Part shown: one piece after another, positions 1-8,841 of the stretch
How positions within the stretch are numbered: the stretch's first letter is position 1
Layout of the letters: every line of letters starts with the position of its first letter
From: JADCCX01 sp031378805
GTDB taxonomy: Bacteria; Pseudomonadota; Alphaproteobacteria; Rhizobiales; Beijerinckiaceae
DNA: 64,000 bases
Assembly: GCA_031378805.1 (NCBI GenBank)
Contig: JANNEO010000103.1
Location: 6,727 to 70,726 of the forward strand
Direction of reading: 5' to 3'
Notes under the pieces: model-generated
The model's database searches: none
Seen by the model: the letters and a program-made list of their open reading frames with translations, nothing else
What the model was told of the DNA's origin: nothing
Program-made: the position numbers and the translations under genes

Positions 1-1965
1 GTGAAAGACGGCGACATGACGCGGTTTGCCATCAAGCTTGCGATGCCGCCCGCGATTCTGAGCCGCGCCATGCAGCGCGAGGGCCTGCCGGGCGATGCCT
101 TCCAGTTGGAGGGAGCGGTCGAAAACGGATCGATGGTTATCTCCGACGGCATCCCGCCCATCAGCGGCCTGTCTGGTGCGGGCACCATCACTGCAGTTGG
201 TGGGCAAGGCATCTTCCAGCGTGGCGTTGTCGATATACGTGCGGGGCGACGGATTGCGCTCAACGACGGAACATTCCAGCTGAATGGTCTCGACGGCTTT
301 GCCCCTGATGCTGCATTTCGCTTCCGCAGCACGGCGCAACTTGATGCCGTTGTGGAATTGCTGAAAGCCCCTGATCTCAAGGGATTGTTCAGCATCGAGC
401 TCAATCCGCAAAACGTCAAAGGTCAATTCGAAGGCTCTGTGGCGATCGCCCTGCCGCTGGTGGCAAGCTTGAAACCCAACCAGATCCTCGCCGAAGTGAC
501 CGGCAAGATGACCGGCGTGACCATCGAAAAAGCCATTGGCCAGGACAAGCTTGAAAACGCCACGCTGAACGTCACCACGGACAAGACCGGGATCGAGATC
601 AGCGGTGAAGGCCGCTGGCAGGGCATCCCTGTGACGCTGACATTGGAAAATGATGCGAATGACCGCAGCCTGGCCGCCGTTATCGGCCTCACCTTGGACG
701 ATGCGGCATTGCGCAAGCGCGGCTTCAACCCGGGCAGTCGTCTTTCCGGGCCTTTGCCAACCAAGATCAAGACAACCCAGGAAAGCGGTGAAAAATGGAA
801 GGCAGCCATTGAAGTCGATCTGGCGCGAGCCACGATCGACGGCTTGCTTCCTGGCTTCCAGAAGCCTGCCGGACGACCGGGAAAACTGTCATTCAATGCC
901 ACCGAGCGCACGGGTGGCGGCTTTGCCATCGACAATTTGCTGCTTGACAGCGGTGCCTCGTCATTTCGCGGGCAAATCGACCTGCTGGCGGACGGCACGC
1001 CGCAGACCGCCCGATTCAGCCTGTTTCGCTTGTCGCCGGGCGACAATGTGAAACTCGATGCCGACCGGCAGGGCAATGGCATGAAAGTCGTCATCCGCGG
1101 CAACAATCTGGACGCCCGGCCCTTCCTGAGAGCCATGACGCAGCCGTCCTCGCCAAAGGCTGAGGCGGAAAAGGGGGACATCGACCTCGACCTTCGCGCC
1201 ACCTTGCTCTCCGGAAACGGCGGTGAGGTGCTGACCGGCGCAGAGATCAAGCTTCAGACCCGCGCTGGTCTACCCCGTCAGGTCTCTGTCATTGGCAAAC
1301 TCAATGGCAAGGCGGTCTCGCTCTCGGGTCGCGGCTCTGGCGATGGGCCGCCGCCACTCATCCTGGAAAGCGACGATGCCGGCGCTTTCCTGCGCTATAT
1401 CGATGTCTATTCACGGATGCAGGGCGGGCAAATTTCCGGGCAGATCGTACCATCGAGCCGCCGTATTGGCGGCTACCTCATTGCCAAGGATTTCATCTTG
1501 CGCAACGAGCCTGCGATCCGGCGTCTGGTCACGGAAGCAGTACCAGATCAGGCACGGCAGGATCAGGTAAGGCAGGCGACGACTGATACCCGCTTCACCA
1601 AGATGCGGATCGATTTCACCCGCGATGGCAGCGAAACAACAGTCAAGGAAGCCGTGATCTTCGGTCCCCAGATCGGCCTGACTTTCAATGGGTTGGTCGA
1701 TCCAACCAGGGACAGAATCAGCCTCTCCGGTACCTTCATACCCGCCTACGGTCTGAACAACGCTTTTGCGCAGATCCCGGTTTTTGGCGCACTCCTGGGT
1801 GGCGGTCGCAATGAGGGGTTGCTCGCCGTTACCTTTGGTGTTTCTGGTCGTGCCAGCAATCCCAACGTCACGGTCAATCCGCTCTCGGCCGTGGCTCCAG
1901 GCATCTTCCGGAAAATCTTCGAGTTCCGCAACGAGACGACCGGCACGACACAGCCTGCGCCGTAG
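1..1965 (+). CDS. AsmA-like/DUF3971 envelope protein, 5' partial
   Basis: The frame is open from the first base of the window and ends at TAG 1963-1965, giving 654 residues. The protein is rich in short beta-strand repeats with alternating G/D turns. Its C-terminus (LSGTFIPAYGLNNAF, then IPVFGALLGGGRNEGLLAVTF and a NPNVTVNPLSAVAPG stretch) matches the AsmA-like C-terminal region of the YhdP/DUF3971 family. These proteins span the periplasm and are linked to phospholipid transport to the outer membrane. Family members usually exceed 1000 residues with an N-terminal membrane helix, which is absent here, so the true start lies upstream. The GTG at base 1 is probably an internal valine codon. Family assignment is good; the specific role is inferred. 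Confidence 0.8.
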   Translation: MKDGDMTRFAIKLAMPPAILSRAMQREGLPGDAFQLEGAVENGSMVISDGIPPISGLSGAGTITAVGGQGIFQRGVVDIRAGRRIALNDGTFQLNGLDGFAPDAAFRFRSTAQLDAVVELLKAPDLKGLFSIELNPQNVKGQFEGSVAIALPLVASLKPNQILAEVTGKMTGVTIEKAIGQDKLENATLNVTTDKTGIEISGEGRWQGIPVTLTLENDANDRSLAAVIGLTLDDAALRKRGFNPGSRLSGPLPTKIKTTQESGEKWKAAIEVDLARATIDGLLPGFQKPAGRPGKLSFNATERTGGGFAIDNLLLDSGASSFRGQIDLLADGTPQTARFSLFRLSPGDNVKLDADRQGNGMKVVIRGNNLDARPFLRAMTQPSSPKAEAEKGDIDLDLRATLLSGNGGEVLTGAEIKLQTRAGLPRQVSVIGKLNGKAVSLSGRGSGDGPPPLILESDDAGAFLRYIDVYSRMQGGQISGQIVPSSRRIGGYLIAKDFILRNEPAIRRLVTEAVPDQARQDQVRQATTDTRFTKMRIDFTRDGSETTVKEAVIFGPQIGLTFNGLVDPTRDRISLSGTFIPAYGLNNAFAQIPVFGALLGGGRNEGLLAVTFGVSGRASNPNVTVNPLSAVAPGIFRKIFEFRNETTGTTQPAP

Positions 1966-2050
1966 CCCGTGCAGTAGCCCAAAAATCTCACCCGCACGAG
2001 GTTGCCAAGCGTTGCTCTCGTTGGGCGAAGCAGGTATGGGACCAGCGCGT

Positions 2051-2125
2051 TGGGGCGTCGCCAAGCGGTAAGGCAGCGGTTTTTGGTACCGCCATTCCCA
2101 GGTTCGAATCCTGGCGCCCCAGCCA
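2051..2125 (+). tRNA. tRNA-Gln (TTG anticodon)
   Basis: Cloverleaf is readable by eye. The acceptor stem TGGGGCG (2051-2057) pairs with CGCCCCA (2115-2121), followed by discriminator G and an encoded CCA (2123-2125). The anticodon stem GCGGT/ACCGC encloses loop TTTTGGT with anticodon TTG, and the T arm has GGTTCGAATCC. The U1-A72 style closing pair and the UUG anticodon are typical of bacterial glutamine tRNA. Confidence 0.95.
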
Positions 2126-2127
2126 GT

Positions 2128-2325
2128 TCAGGAACGATTTTCAGGCAGCCCTTCAAGCGCAGCTGCAATCGCCGCCCTGAAGCGCTCGATATCCCCCAAT
2201 TCATGCGCCAGTAGCAGGGCAAGACGGCTGAAGAATTGTACCTCACGGGCCTCGCCTGCCGCATCGATGGCCTGGGCCATCGCATCATAGGCCGCCTCGA
2301 TATCTTCGAATGGTATTGGGCTCAT
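2128..2325 (-). CDS. DUF2783-like small protein, partner of the flavin monooxygenase
   Basis: A 65-residue acidic helical protein (MSPIPFEDIEAAYDAM..., then FFSRLALLLAHELGD). The pattern resembles DUF2783, a small family I recall encoded beside FAD-dependent aromatic hydroxylases. The start chosen is ATG 2325-2323, because it forms an ATGA overlap with the stop of the upstream monooxygenase gene (TGA 2324-2322), implying translational coupling. An in-frame start 21 bases upstream (2346) is possible but would lie inside the monooxygenase gene. No catalytic residues are recognisable. The tight coupling suggests an accessory role for the hydroxylase, which is inference. Confidence 0.65.
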   Translation of the reverse strand: MSPIPFEDIEAAYDAMAQAIDAAGEAREVQFFSRLALLLAHELGDIERFRAAIAAALEGLPENRS

Positions 2326-4010
2326 TGGTCTGCTCGCCCCAGGCAAATCCGTGCCGTTGCTGCCATTTCGGAAGGATCACAATGCTGCCAGCGACCTGCC
2401 ACGTGCAAATCGGGCCGCAACAGATAGGCGCTGCCTGGAACGGCATCGTAGAGCGTGGAGATCACACCGTCCGCATCCAGGATCACACGGTCCCCGCTGT
2501 CAGGATTGGTGCTGATGATCAGCGCCGAGAACAGGGGATCGACACGCGCCATCCTCTCCAGGGCGCTGATCTGCAGTGCCTCCGGCTCACCCGCAGTGAA
2601 CAGCAATGCTGTCAGCCCGAGGCCTGCACGATCGAGCAGGAAACCGCCCTGCGCAAGGCGTGCATTGGGCGCCGCACTTCCGCTCACCGGACCCGCCGCA
2701 AAGGCCGCATCGTTCTGCACGAAGGGCGTCAGCGGACTGCCGGAATAAGTATAAGGCTGCATCTGGCGCGGGTTGGCGAGACCACGTGGAAAGGCGTGTT
2801 TCAGGCTCAAAGACAGCGCGGCCTCGCGGGCCAAGCGCCAGCCGCGCGAGGGTGGCGTCATGAAGCGCGTGCTCTTCTTCGCATTGGCGAACACATCCAG
2901 CGTCGCGCCCCGGCGTTCTGGCGTGTAGCTGTCGAGAAGACGCGCGTCCGCATGGCCATTCAGGACAAGCCCAAGCTTCCAGCCGATGTTGAACGCGTCG
3001 GCGAAGCCATTGTTGAGGCCCCGCACGCCAAAAATCGGCACAATATGAGCGCTGTCACCGATGAAGAACACGCGACCATGGCGATAGTCATCGAGCAGCA
3101 GCGTATTCGCGGAATAGACGCTCCACCACTCCAGATCCCAGGGCTTGGTGTGTCCCAGGCCAGCCAGGATAGCCCCCACGCGAGCGCGTATGGTGTCCTC
3201 GCGCAAGGCCATCTGCTCGTCCTCGCCATCGCGCAACTGATAGTCGATGCGCCAGATATTGTCGGGCTGCTTGTGGATCAGGATTGTGCCACCAGGATTG
3301 CTGCGCGGCTCGAAAAAGGCCCTGCGTTCGGTCGGGAAATCATGGTCCATCTGCACATCGGCGATGACATAGCGGCCCTCGTAGTTCTCGCCCTTCAGGC
3401 GCAGGCCCAACATCGCGCGCACAGGCGAGCGCGCGCCGTCGGCGGCCAGCACAAAGCCTGCGTCCAGTGCATACTCTCCCTGCGGCGACGCGACAGAGAG
3501 CGTGACGCGCTCGCTGGTCATCGTCACGTCCTTCACGTCGCTTTGCCAGCGCATGTCGATCAGTGGCGAACGGGCCACCGCGTCATGCAGGAACTTTTCG
3601 GTGAACTGCTGCTGCAGGTTATACATCGGCAGGTACTTCTCGCCCGGCGGATGCGGCATCTCTAGCCGGAAGATCTGGTCATCGCCATAATAGCTGCGGC
3701 CGAACTGCCATCCCAGTGCCTTGGCCACGAACGGCTCCACCGCGCCGATGCTGTCGAGGATATGCATACTGGGGCGCGCGATGCAGGTCGCACGGCTGCC
3801 GTCGTTGAAGGTTTCCTTCTGGTCGAGCAGCACGCAGCGCACGCCATAACGCGCCAGTGTCAGCGCCGCAGTCATGCCAATGGGGCCAGCCCCAACGATC
3901 GCCACGGCGTGCGTTGCCCTTGCGCCATCGAGCTCGGGGGCCCTTTCTGGCGTGAAGATGGGATAGTCGAAATAGAGCGAATCGAGCGGACCGCGGCCTG
4001 CGGGTCGCAT
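2322..4010 (-). CDS. FAD-dependent aromatic monooxygenase (class A, MhpA-like)
   Basis: A 562-residue class A flavoprotein hydroxylase, expected to use NAD(P)H and O2 to hydroxylate a phenolic ring in the cytoplasm. The Rossmann motif GAGPIG is at residues 40-45, the FAD/NADPH DG motif (LAADGARSPVR) near 188-198, and the second FAD motif GDSAHIVPIFGVRGLN near 318-333. The C-terminal 150 residues resemble the thioredoxin-like tail of MhpA/PHBH-type enzymes. The start ATG 4010-4008 was preferred to 4091 because it overlaps the MarR stop as TGATG and gives a normal N-terminus. It is cotranscribed between a marR gene and the DUF2783-like gene, and faces a gentisate operon. The substrate is unknown; a hydroxybenzoate or hydroxyphenyl acid is likely. 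Confidence 0.85.
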   Translation of the reverse strand: MRPAGRGPLDSLYFDYPIFTPERAPELDGARATHAVAIVGAGPIGMTAALTLARYGVRCVLLDQKETFNDGSRATCIARPSMHILDSIGAVEPFVAKALGWQFGRSYYGDDQIFRLEMPHPPGEKYLPMYNLQQQFTEKFLHDAVARSPLIDMRWQSDVKDVTMTSERVTLSVASPQGEYALDAGFVLAADGARSPVRAMLGLRLKGENYEGRYVIADVQMDHDFPTERRAFFEPRSNPGGTILIHKQPDNIWRIDYQLRDGEDEQMALREDTIRARVGAILAGLGHTKPWDLEWWSVYSANTLLLDDYRHGRVFFIGDSAHIVPIFGVRGLNNGFADAFNIGWKLGLVLNGHADARLLDSYTPERRGATLDVFANAKKSTRFMTPPSRGWRLAREAALSLSLKHAFPRGLANPRQMQPYTYSGSPLTPFVQNDAAFAAGPVSGSAAPNARLAQGGFLLDRAGLGLTALLFTAGEPEALQISALERMARVDPLFSALIISTNPDSGDRVILDADGVISTLYDAVPGSAYLLRPDLHVAGRWQHCDPSEMAATARICLGRADQ

Positions 4011-4555
4011 CAGATGTCTCTCGCCTGTGTGCGTTGTGGCGTGCGACTGATATCGCCCACCGCATCCAGCGCTTTGCGCATCAGCCTGCACAATGTGTCG
4101 GCCTCAGCCGGTTCAAGGCCAGAGAGGATTGCATCCTGCACTGTATGCACCACCGGGCGAACCGCAGCGAGCACGCCTTCCCCCAGGGGCTGCAGAAAGA
4201 GACGTCGCGCTCTTCGGTCCTGTTCGGCGATCTCGCGGCGCAGCAGTCCCTTGGCTTCCAACCGGTCCACCACACCGCCGATGGTAACGCGATCATAGGC
4301 GATACCCTGCGCCAAGCTTGCCTGATCCAGCCCCGGATTTGCAGCAATCATTGTCAGAGCGGCAAATTGCACGGGCGTGAGGTCATGACCGGCCCGGCGA
4401 ATTTCATTGTCGAACAGCGCAACAGAGGCCTGCTGCAACCGCCGGATCAAATGACCAGGCATGGCGCGGATCTCCAGCTCCGGCTGGTGACCGAACGCAA
4501 CTGTCAGCCCGCCGTCAATCGCCACATGCTGTTCACCGGGAATATCCAAGGCCAT
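4010..4555 (-). CDS. MarR family transcriptional regulator
   Basis: A 181-residue winged-helix repressor. The core runs from HLIRRLQQASVALFDNEIRRAG through the helix-turn-helix (LTPVQFAALTMIAANPGLDQASLAQGI, then RVTIGGVVDRLEAKGLLRRE) to the wing residues DRRARRLFL, all typical of MarR. The N-terminal 30 residues before the core are longer than usual. AGGAG lies about 4 bases before ATG 4555. The gene is divergent from the gentisate dioxygenase gene and leads the monooxygenase transcript. By family habit it should repress both sides until an aromatic acid binds. A palindrome at 4598-4613 in the shared promoter region is a plausible operator. Confidence 0.88.
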   Translation of the reverse strand: MALDIPGEQHVAIDGGLTVAFGHQPELEIRAMPGHLIRRLQQASVALFDNEIRRAGHDLTPVQFAALTMIAANPGLDQASLAQGIAYDRVTIGGVVDRLEAKGLLRREIAEQDRRARRLFLQPLGEGVLAAVRPVVHTVQDAILSGLEPAEADTLCRLMRKALDAVGDISRTPQRTQARDI

Positions 4556-4597
4556 GGGCTCCTGCAGATCACGCCAAGGGCTAGTCTAGACCAATGA

Positions 4598-4613
4598 ACT
4601 TGTTTCAACAAGT
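4598..4613. promoter_or_regulatory. Candidate MarR operator in divergent promoter region
   Basis: ACTTGTT-TC-AACAAGT is a perfect 7-bp inverted repeat with a 2-base spacer, lying 43 bases upstream of marR and 111 bases upstream of the cupin gene. MarR proteins bind palindromes of this size. An 8-base direct repeat, AGTATGCT, follows at 4611-4618 and 4626-4633, and a -35-like TTGACC is at 4635-4640 on the plus strand. Assignment to this MarR is inferred from position. Confidence 0.55.
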
Positions 4614-4723
4614 ATGCTGATGATTAGTATGCTATTGACCTGCCTGTTCGTCCTATGCTCCAATTGATGCTAGATGGAGGGTTTACCTCCTCGTGATGGA
4701 AACATCGGACAGGGAGACGCAGC

Positions 4724-5770
4724 ATGACGGCGCAGCTGGGAACGCTCGAGGAACTGCCGCAGGACTACCGCGACGCCATGACGAAGATCGCCGTTGCGCC
4801 GCTGTGGCCACAAATGCGCAAGGTTCTGCCGCACCATACCCCTGTACCGGTGACCAGACCGCATCACTGGGCGTTTGGCGATATCCGCCCGCTGCTGTTG
4901 CGCGCGGGGGAATTGACACCGGTCGAGAAGGCCGAGCGCCGCGTGCTGTTCCTGGTCGATCCCGGTCGCGGTCCAGGCGCAATGCAAGCGACATCGACGA
5001 TCTATTGCGGCCTGCAGCTGCTGCTGCCAGGCGAAACCGCTCCGGCTCACAAGCACACGCCCAGCGCCGCCCGCATCGTGGTGGAGGGCGAAGGCGGATA
5101 TACCGTGGTTGATGGCGACAGGCTGCCAATGCACGAAGGTGACTTGATTCTGACTCCTGGCGGTTGCTGGCATGATCACGGCCATGGGGGCAGCAAGCCG
5201 CTAATCTGGCTGGATGCGCTCGATCTGCCTTTGTTTGTGTATCTCGAAGGCTCTTACGCAGTGGAAGCCCCGCTGCAATCCCCCCGCAACCGTCCTGACC
5301 CTTCCGAAGTGGAGTATCGCGCGGCAGGTCTCGCCCCCGTGCGCCGCCGCGACAAGGCCGCTCCAGCGGCCTATCCGATGATGCGCTTCCCCTGGGACCG
5401 CACGAAGGAGGCGCTGTTGCACTACGCCGCGCATTCCGGCGCGGGTGCCGTCGAACTCGACTATATCAATCCGGAAACCGGGCAATCCTGCCTGCCCACC
5501 ATGGGTTTCACGGCAACGATGTTGCGTCCAGGCGAGAGCGTAAAACCTGTGCTTCGGTCATCCAGCGCGGTGTTCCACGTGATATCCGGCAAGGGGCATT
5601 CCATCATCAACGGCCAGCACCTTAATTGGAGTGCGAAAAGCACGTTTTCCGCACCTGTCTTTGCGGCGATCGAGCATCGAGCAGAAGACAGTGAACCAGC
5701 TTTCCTCATCCGAATCCACGATGGTCCGCTGCAGGAGCGGATGGGGTTCTACGAAGAACGTCCGCGCTGA
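4724..5770 (+). CDS. Gentisate 1,2-dioxygenase-like cupin
   Basis: A 348-residue bicupin. The first cupin has the iron-binding pattern PAHKHTPSAARIVVEGEGGYT with His109 and His111, then DLILTPGGCWHDHGHG with His150. This matches gentisate 1,2-dioxygenases, Fe(II) enzymes that open gentisate to maleylpyruvate (close relatives cleave 1-hydroxy-2-naphthoate or salicylate). The second cupin (residues about 265-340) lacks a full ligand set, as usual for the family. ATG 4724 follows GGGAGAC. It is the first gene of the plus-strand catabolic run, followed after 22 bases by a zeta-class GST that would isomerise the product. Gentisate is the best guess for the substrate. Confidence 0.85.
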   Translation: MTAQLGTLEELPQDYRDAMTKIAVAPLWPQMRKVLPHHTPVPVTRPHHWAFGDIRPLLLRAGELTPVEKAERRVLFLVDPGRGPGAMQATSTIYCGLQLLLPGETAPAHKHTPSAARIVVEGEGGYTVVDGDRLPMHEGDLILTPGGCWHDHGHGGSKPLIWLDALDLPLFVYLEGSYAVEAPLQSPRNRPDPSEVEYRAAGLAPVRRRDKAAPAAYPMMRFPWDRTKEALLHYAAHSGAGAVELDYINPETGQSCLPTMGFTATMLRPGESVKPVLRSSSAVFHVISGKGHSIINGQHLNWSAKSTFSAPVFAAIEHRAEDSEPAFLIRIHDGPLQERMGFYEERPR

Positions 5771-5792
5771 CGTGACCAGGAAGGAACCGGCA

Positions 5793-6434
5793 ATGACATT
5801 TTACGGCTATTTCCGGTCATCTGCGGCCTATCGTTGCCGCATCGCTTTCAATCTCAAGGGCCTCTCGCCGGCGTTCGTCCCGGTCCATTTGCGCAAAGGC
5901 GAACAGCGCACACCGGAGTTTCTGGCGCTGAACCCTCAAGGACTGGTGCCAGCCTTGGCCGACAACGGTCACCTCATCACGCAATCGCTGGCCATCATCG
6001 AGTGGCTGGACGAAACCCACCCCGCACCGCCTTTGCTGCCCGGCAGCGCCTATGATCGCGCCCATGTGCGTGCGCTGGCGCTGTCCCTGGCCTGCGACAT
6101 TCATCCGCTGCAAAACCTGCGCGTGCTGACTCATGTCAAGGACACCTATGGTCAGGATCAGGCCGGGATCGATACCTGGTGCCGCCGCTGGATCGAACCG
6201 GGCCTAGCCGCCTTCGAGACACAGCTCAACCAATCGGGCAAGGCGGGGGATTTCTGTTTTGGCAATACACCAACACTTGCCGATATCTGTTTGATTCCGC
6301 AAATTTTTTCAGCCAGGCGTTTCAATGCTGATATCAGCGATCTGAAAACGATCGCGCGCATCACCGCCCATGCGGAGGCGCACCCTGCGTTCCACGCCGC
6401 GCATCCCTTGCGCCAGCCCGATACCGAGGCTTGA
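5793..6434 (+). CDS. maiA: Maleylpyruvate/maleylacetoacetate isomerase (zeta-class GST)
   Basis: A 213-residue zeta-class glutathione transferase expected to catalyse glutathione-dependent cis-trans isomerisation of maleylpyruvate to fumarylpyruvate. The signature SSAAYRCRIAFNLKG (residues 9-23), the glutathione-site NPQGLVPAL, QSLAIIEWLDE and DIHPLQNLRVL (family DIHPLNNLRVL) are all present. ATG 5793 was chosen over in-frame upstream codons because AAGGAA sits about 7 bases before it and the protein then begins MTFYGYFRSS as in the family. It lies between the ring-cleavage dioxygenase and a second flavin hydroxylase, supporting the gentisate route. Tyrosine catabolism is the alternative, but no HmgA or FahA lies nearby. 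Confidence 0.88.
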   Translation: MTFYGYFRSSAAYRCRIAFNLKGLSPAFVPVHLRKGEQRTPEFLALNPQGLVPALADNGHLITQSLAIIEWLDETHPAPPLLPGSAYDRAHVRALALSLACDIHPLQNLRVLTHVKDTYGQDQAGIDTWCRRWIEPGLAAFETQLNQSGKAGDFCFGNTPTLADICLIPQIFSARRFNADISDLKTIARITAHAEAHPAFHAAHPLRQPDTEA

Positions 6435-6445
6435 GCGCACAGATC

Positions 6446-7669
6446 ATGGCAGAGCAATCCCCTATCCTCATTGCGGGCGGCGGCATTGGCGGCCTGGCGA
6501 CCGCGATTGGACTGGCGCAGCGGGGTCACCGCAGCATCGTGCTCGAAAAAGCCTCACGCCTTGGAGAGATCGGTGCGGGAATCCAGCTGGGGCCGAACGC
6601 CTTCCACGCCTTCGATCAATTGGGCGTGGGCAACGCGGCGCGGGCGATGGCGGTCTATATCGATGCGCTGGTGCTCATGGATGCGAGCACCGCTCTTGAA
6701 ATCGCACGCATTCCGCTGGACGATCCCTTCCGACATCGCTTCGGCAACCCCTATGCCGTGGTGCATCGCGGCGATTTGCACGGTGTCTTCCTTCGGGCCT
6801 GCACCGATCATCCACTGGTTGAACTCAGAACCTCGGCGGAGGTCACGGGATACCATCAGGATGGAACTTCGGTCAGCGCCAGTCTCCCCGACGGCAAGAC
6901 AATCACCGGAGCCGCACTGATCGGTGCCGATGGCCTGTGGTCGAGGACGCGCGCACAGCTCACCGGGGACGGCCCGCCAAGGGTGACAGGCCACACCACC
7001 TATCGATCCGTGATCCCGACGGAGGACATGCCGGAGGAGCTGCGCTGGAATGCCGCCACGCTGTGGGCCGGTCCGAAATGCCACATCGTTCACTACCCGC
7101 TTTCGGGCTGGAAGACCTTCAACCTCGTGGTGACCTACCACAACGATGCGCAGGAGCCGGTGGCGGGCAAACCCGTGTCCCATGACGAGGTCAGGGCCGG
7201 TTTCGCCCATGTCCATCCTCAGGCCCGCAAGATCATCGATCACGGGCGGGATTGGAAGATGTGGGTGCTGTGCGACCGGGATCCCATCGTGAACTGGGTG
7301 GATGGTCGCGTGGCGCTGCTGGGCGATGCAGCCCATCCAACCTTGCAGTATATGGCGCAGGGTGCGTGCATGGCGCTGGAGGATGCGGTGTGCCTGGCGA
7401 CAGAGATTGACGCAGCCGCGGACGATCTTCCCCGTGCCTTGGAGGCGTATTGCAAAAAGCGCACCACGCGCACGGCACGCATCCAGATCCAGTCACGCCT
7501 GATGGGTGATCATGTCTATCATCCAGACGGCGGACATGCCGCACTGCGCAATGCCATCATGGGCTCGATGACACCCAACGATTATTATGACAGCCTGCAA
7601 TGGCTCTATGGGCCACCGGGACTTGATACAACGTTGGGACTTGCAGGAAGCTCCGCAGCTGTCAGATAG
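6446..7669 (+). CDS. FAD monooxygenase, 3-hydroxybenzoate 6-hydroxylase/salicylate hydroxylase-like
   Basis: A 407-residue single-component flavoprotein hydroxylase. The Rossmann GGGIGG is at residues 11-16, GADGLWSR near 160-167, and GDAAHPTLQYMAQGACMALEDA from 293. The last motif is the form seen in 3-hydroxybenzoate 6-hydroxylases and salicylate hydroxylases. In this context, hydroxylation to gentisate just upstream of the dioxygenase is the best prediction. ATG 6446 gives a normal N-terminus; a TTG at 6431 overlapping the previous stop is an alternative. It differs from the MhpA-like enzyme across the divergent promoter, so the island encodes two hydroxylases, perhaps for two substrates. 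Confidence 0.83.
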   Translation: MAEQSPILIAGGGIGGLATAIGLAQRGHRSIVLEKASRLGEIGAGIQLGPNAFHAFDQLGVGNAARAMAVYIDALVLMDASTALEIARIPLDDPFRHRFGNPYAVVHRGDLHGVFLRACTDHPLVELRTSAEVTGYHQDGTSVSASLPDGKTITGAALIGADGLWSRTRAQLTGDGPPRVTGHTTYRSVIPTEDMPEELRWNAATLWAGPKCHIVHYPLSGWKTFNLVVTYHNDAQEPVAGKPVSHDEVRAGFAHVHPQARKIIDHGRDWKMWVLCDRDPIVNWVDGRVALLGDAAHPTLQYMAQGACMALEDAVCLATEIDAAADDLPRALEAYCKKRTTRTARIQIQSRLMGDHVYHPDGGHAALRNAIMGSMTPNDYYDSLQWLYGPPGLDTTLGLAGSSAAVR

Positions 7670-7742
7670 TGGCGCTGGACACAGGCCGCGAAACAGGAAA
7701 AGACTGTTCGCAACATCACAATAAACTTCGGAGGATTAGACC

Positions 7743-8807
7743 ATGACAATCAAAGGCGGAACAATCAACCGCAGACATCTGATGCTCGGCGCAGGTGCCG
7801 CCATCAGCGCACCCGCCATCATCACAGGGGCAGCGGCTCAGGCCGTGGTGACGCTGAAACTGCACCATTTCCTTCCGCCCGTTTCGAACGGCCACACGAA
7901 GATGCTCGCGCCTTGGGCCAAGAAGGTCGAGGACGACAGCCAGGGCAAGATCAAGATCGACATCTTCCCCTCGATGCAGCTCGGCGGCACGCCGCCCCAG
8001 CTCTACGATCAGGCCCGCGATGGTGTGGCGGACATCGTTTGGACACTGCCGGGTTCGACACCGGGTCGCTTCCCCACAACGGAAGTATTCGAGCTTCCTT
8101 TCATCTGCGCCGAAAAGGGCCTGGTGAATGCCCGCGCAGCGCAGGAGTTTGCCAACACCTACCTCAAGGATGAGGTGAAGGATGTGAAGCTCCTATCCTA
8201 TTGGGCACATGACGGTGGCCACATCCATTCCAACAAGCAGATCAAGACCATGGATGATATGAAGGGCATGAAGCTGCGCAACCCCACACGCCTCGCGGGT
8301 GAAGCTCTCAAGGCTTTGGGTGCGGTCTCGGTCGGAATGCCAGTGCCGCAGGTGCCTGAAAGCCTGGCGCAGCGCGTGATCGACGGTGCCGTCATTCCCT
8401 GGGAGGTCGTACCAGCGGTCAAGGTGCAGGAACTCGTCAAGTTCCACACCGAGATCAAGGGATCACCCACGCTCTACACCGCCAGCTTCTTTCTCGCCAT
8501 GAACAAGGCGAAATACGACAGTATGCCAGCGGATTTGCAAGCCGTGATCGACAAGAACTCCGGCATGGCTTTCGCGGAACTTGCGGGCAACATGTGGGAT
8601 ACCGAGGCCGTGCGCGTACGCGACATGGTCGCCAAGCGTGGCAACACCATCACCGTGCTGGCTGACGACGAGAAGGCCCGCTGGATCAAGGCAACAGAGC
8701 CGGTCTACGGCGCCTGGTACGAGCAGATGAAGGCCAAGAACATCGATGGCCCCAAGCTGGTCGAAGCCGCACGGGCCTTGATTGCCAAGCACAACAAGAC
8801 AGCCTGA
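7743..8807 (+). CDS. TRAP transporter solute-binding protein (DctP family)
   Basis: A 354-residue periplasmic binding protein. The N-terminus NRRHLMLGAGAAISAPAI followed by AQA looks like a twin-arginine type signal with an Ala-X-Ala cleavage site. The mature part shows DctP features: KLHHFLPPVSNGHTKMLAPWAKKVE, IFPSMQLGGTPPQLYDQARDG, and MKGMKLRNPTRLAGEALKALGA, which holds the conserved arginine that binds a carboxylate. GGAGG lies 8 bases before the ATG. Encoded after the hydroxylase and before the membrane subunits, it probably captures an aromatic or related organic acid. The ligand is inferred from context only. Confidence 0.9.
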   Translation: MTIKGGTINRRHLMLGAGAAISAPAIITGAAAQAVVTLKLHHFLPPVSNGHTKMLAPWAKKVEDDSQGKIKIDIFPSMQLGGTPPQLYDQARDGVADIVWTLPGSTPGRFPTTEVFELPFICAEKGLVNARAAQEFANTYLKDEVKDVKLLSYWAHDGGHIHSNKQIKTMDDMKGMKLRNPTRLAGEALKALGAVSVGMPVPQVPESLAQRVIDGAVIPWEVVPAVKVQELVKFHTEIKGSPTLYTASFFLAMNKAKYDSMPADLQAVIDKNSGMAFAELAGNMWDTEAVRVRDMVAKRGNTITVLADDEKARWIKATEPVYGAWYEQMKAKNIDGPKLVEAARALIAKHNKTA

Positions 8808-8841
8808 TGGCGCTTTGACGCGCAAGGGTGAAAGACACTCA

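Noticed and set aside
2310..3665. 451-codon plus-strand open frame antisense to the flavin monooxygenase
   Set aside because: Its translation is rich in Arg/Gln/His with no domain pattern, and the minus strand encodes clear flavoprotein motifs over the same bases. It is a GC-rich shadow.
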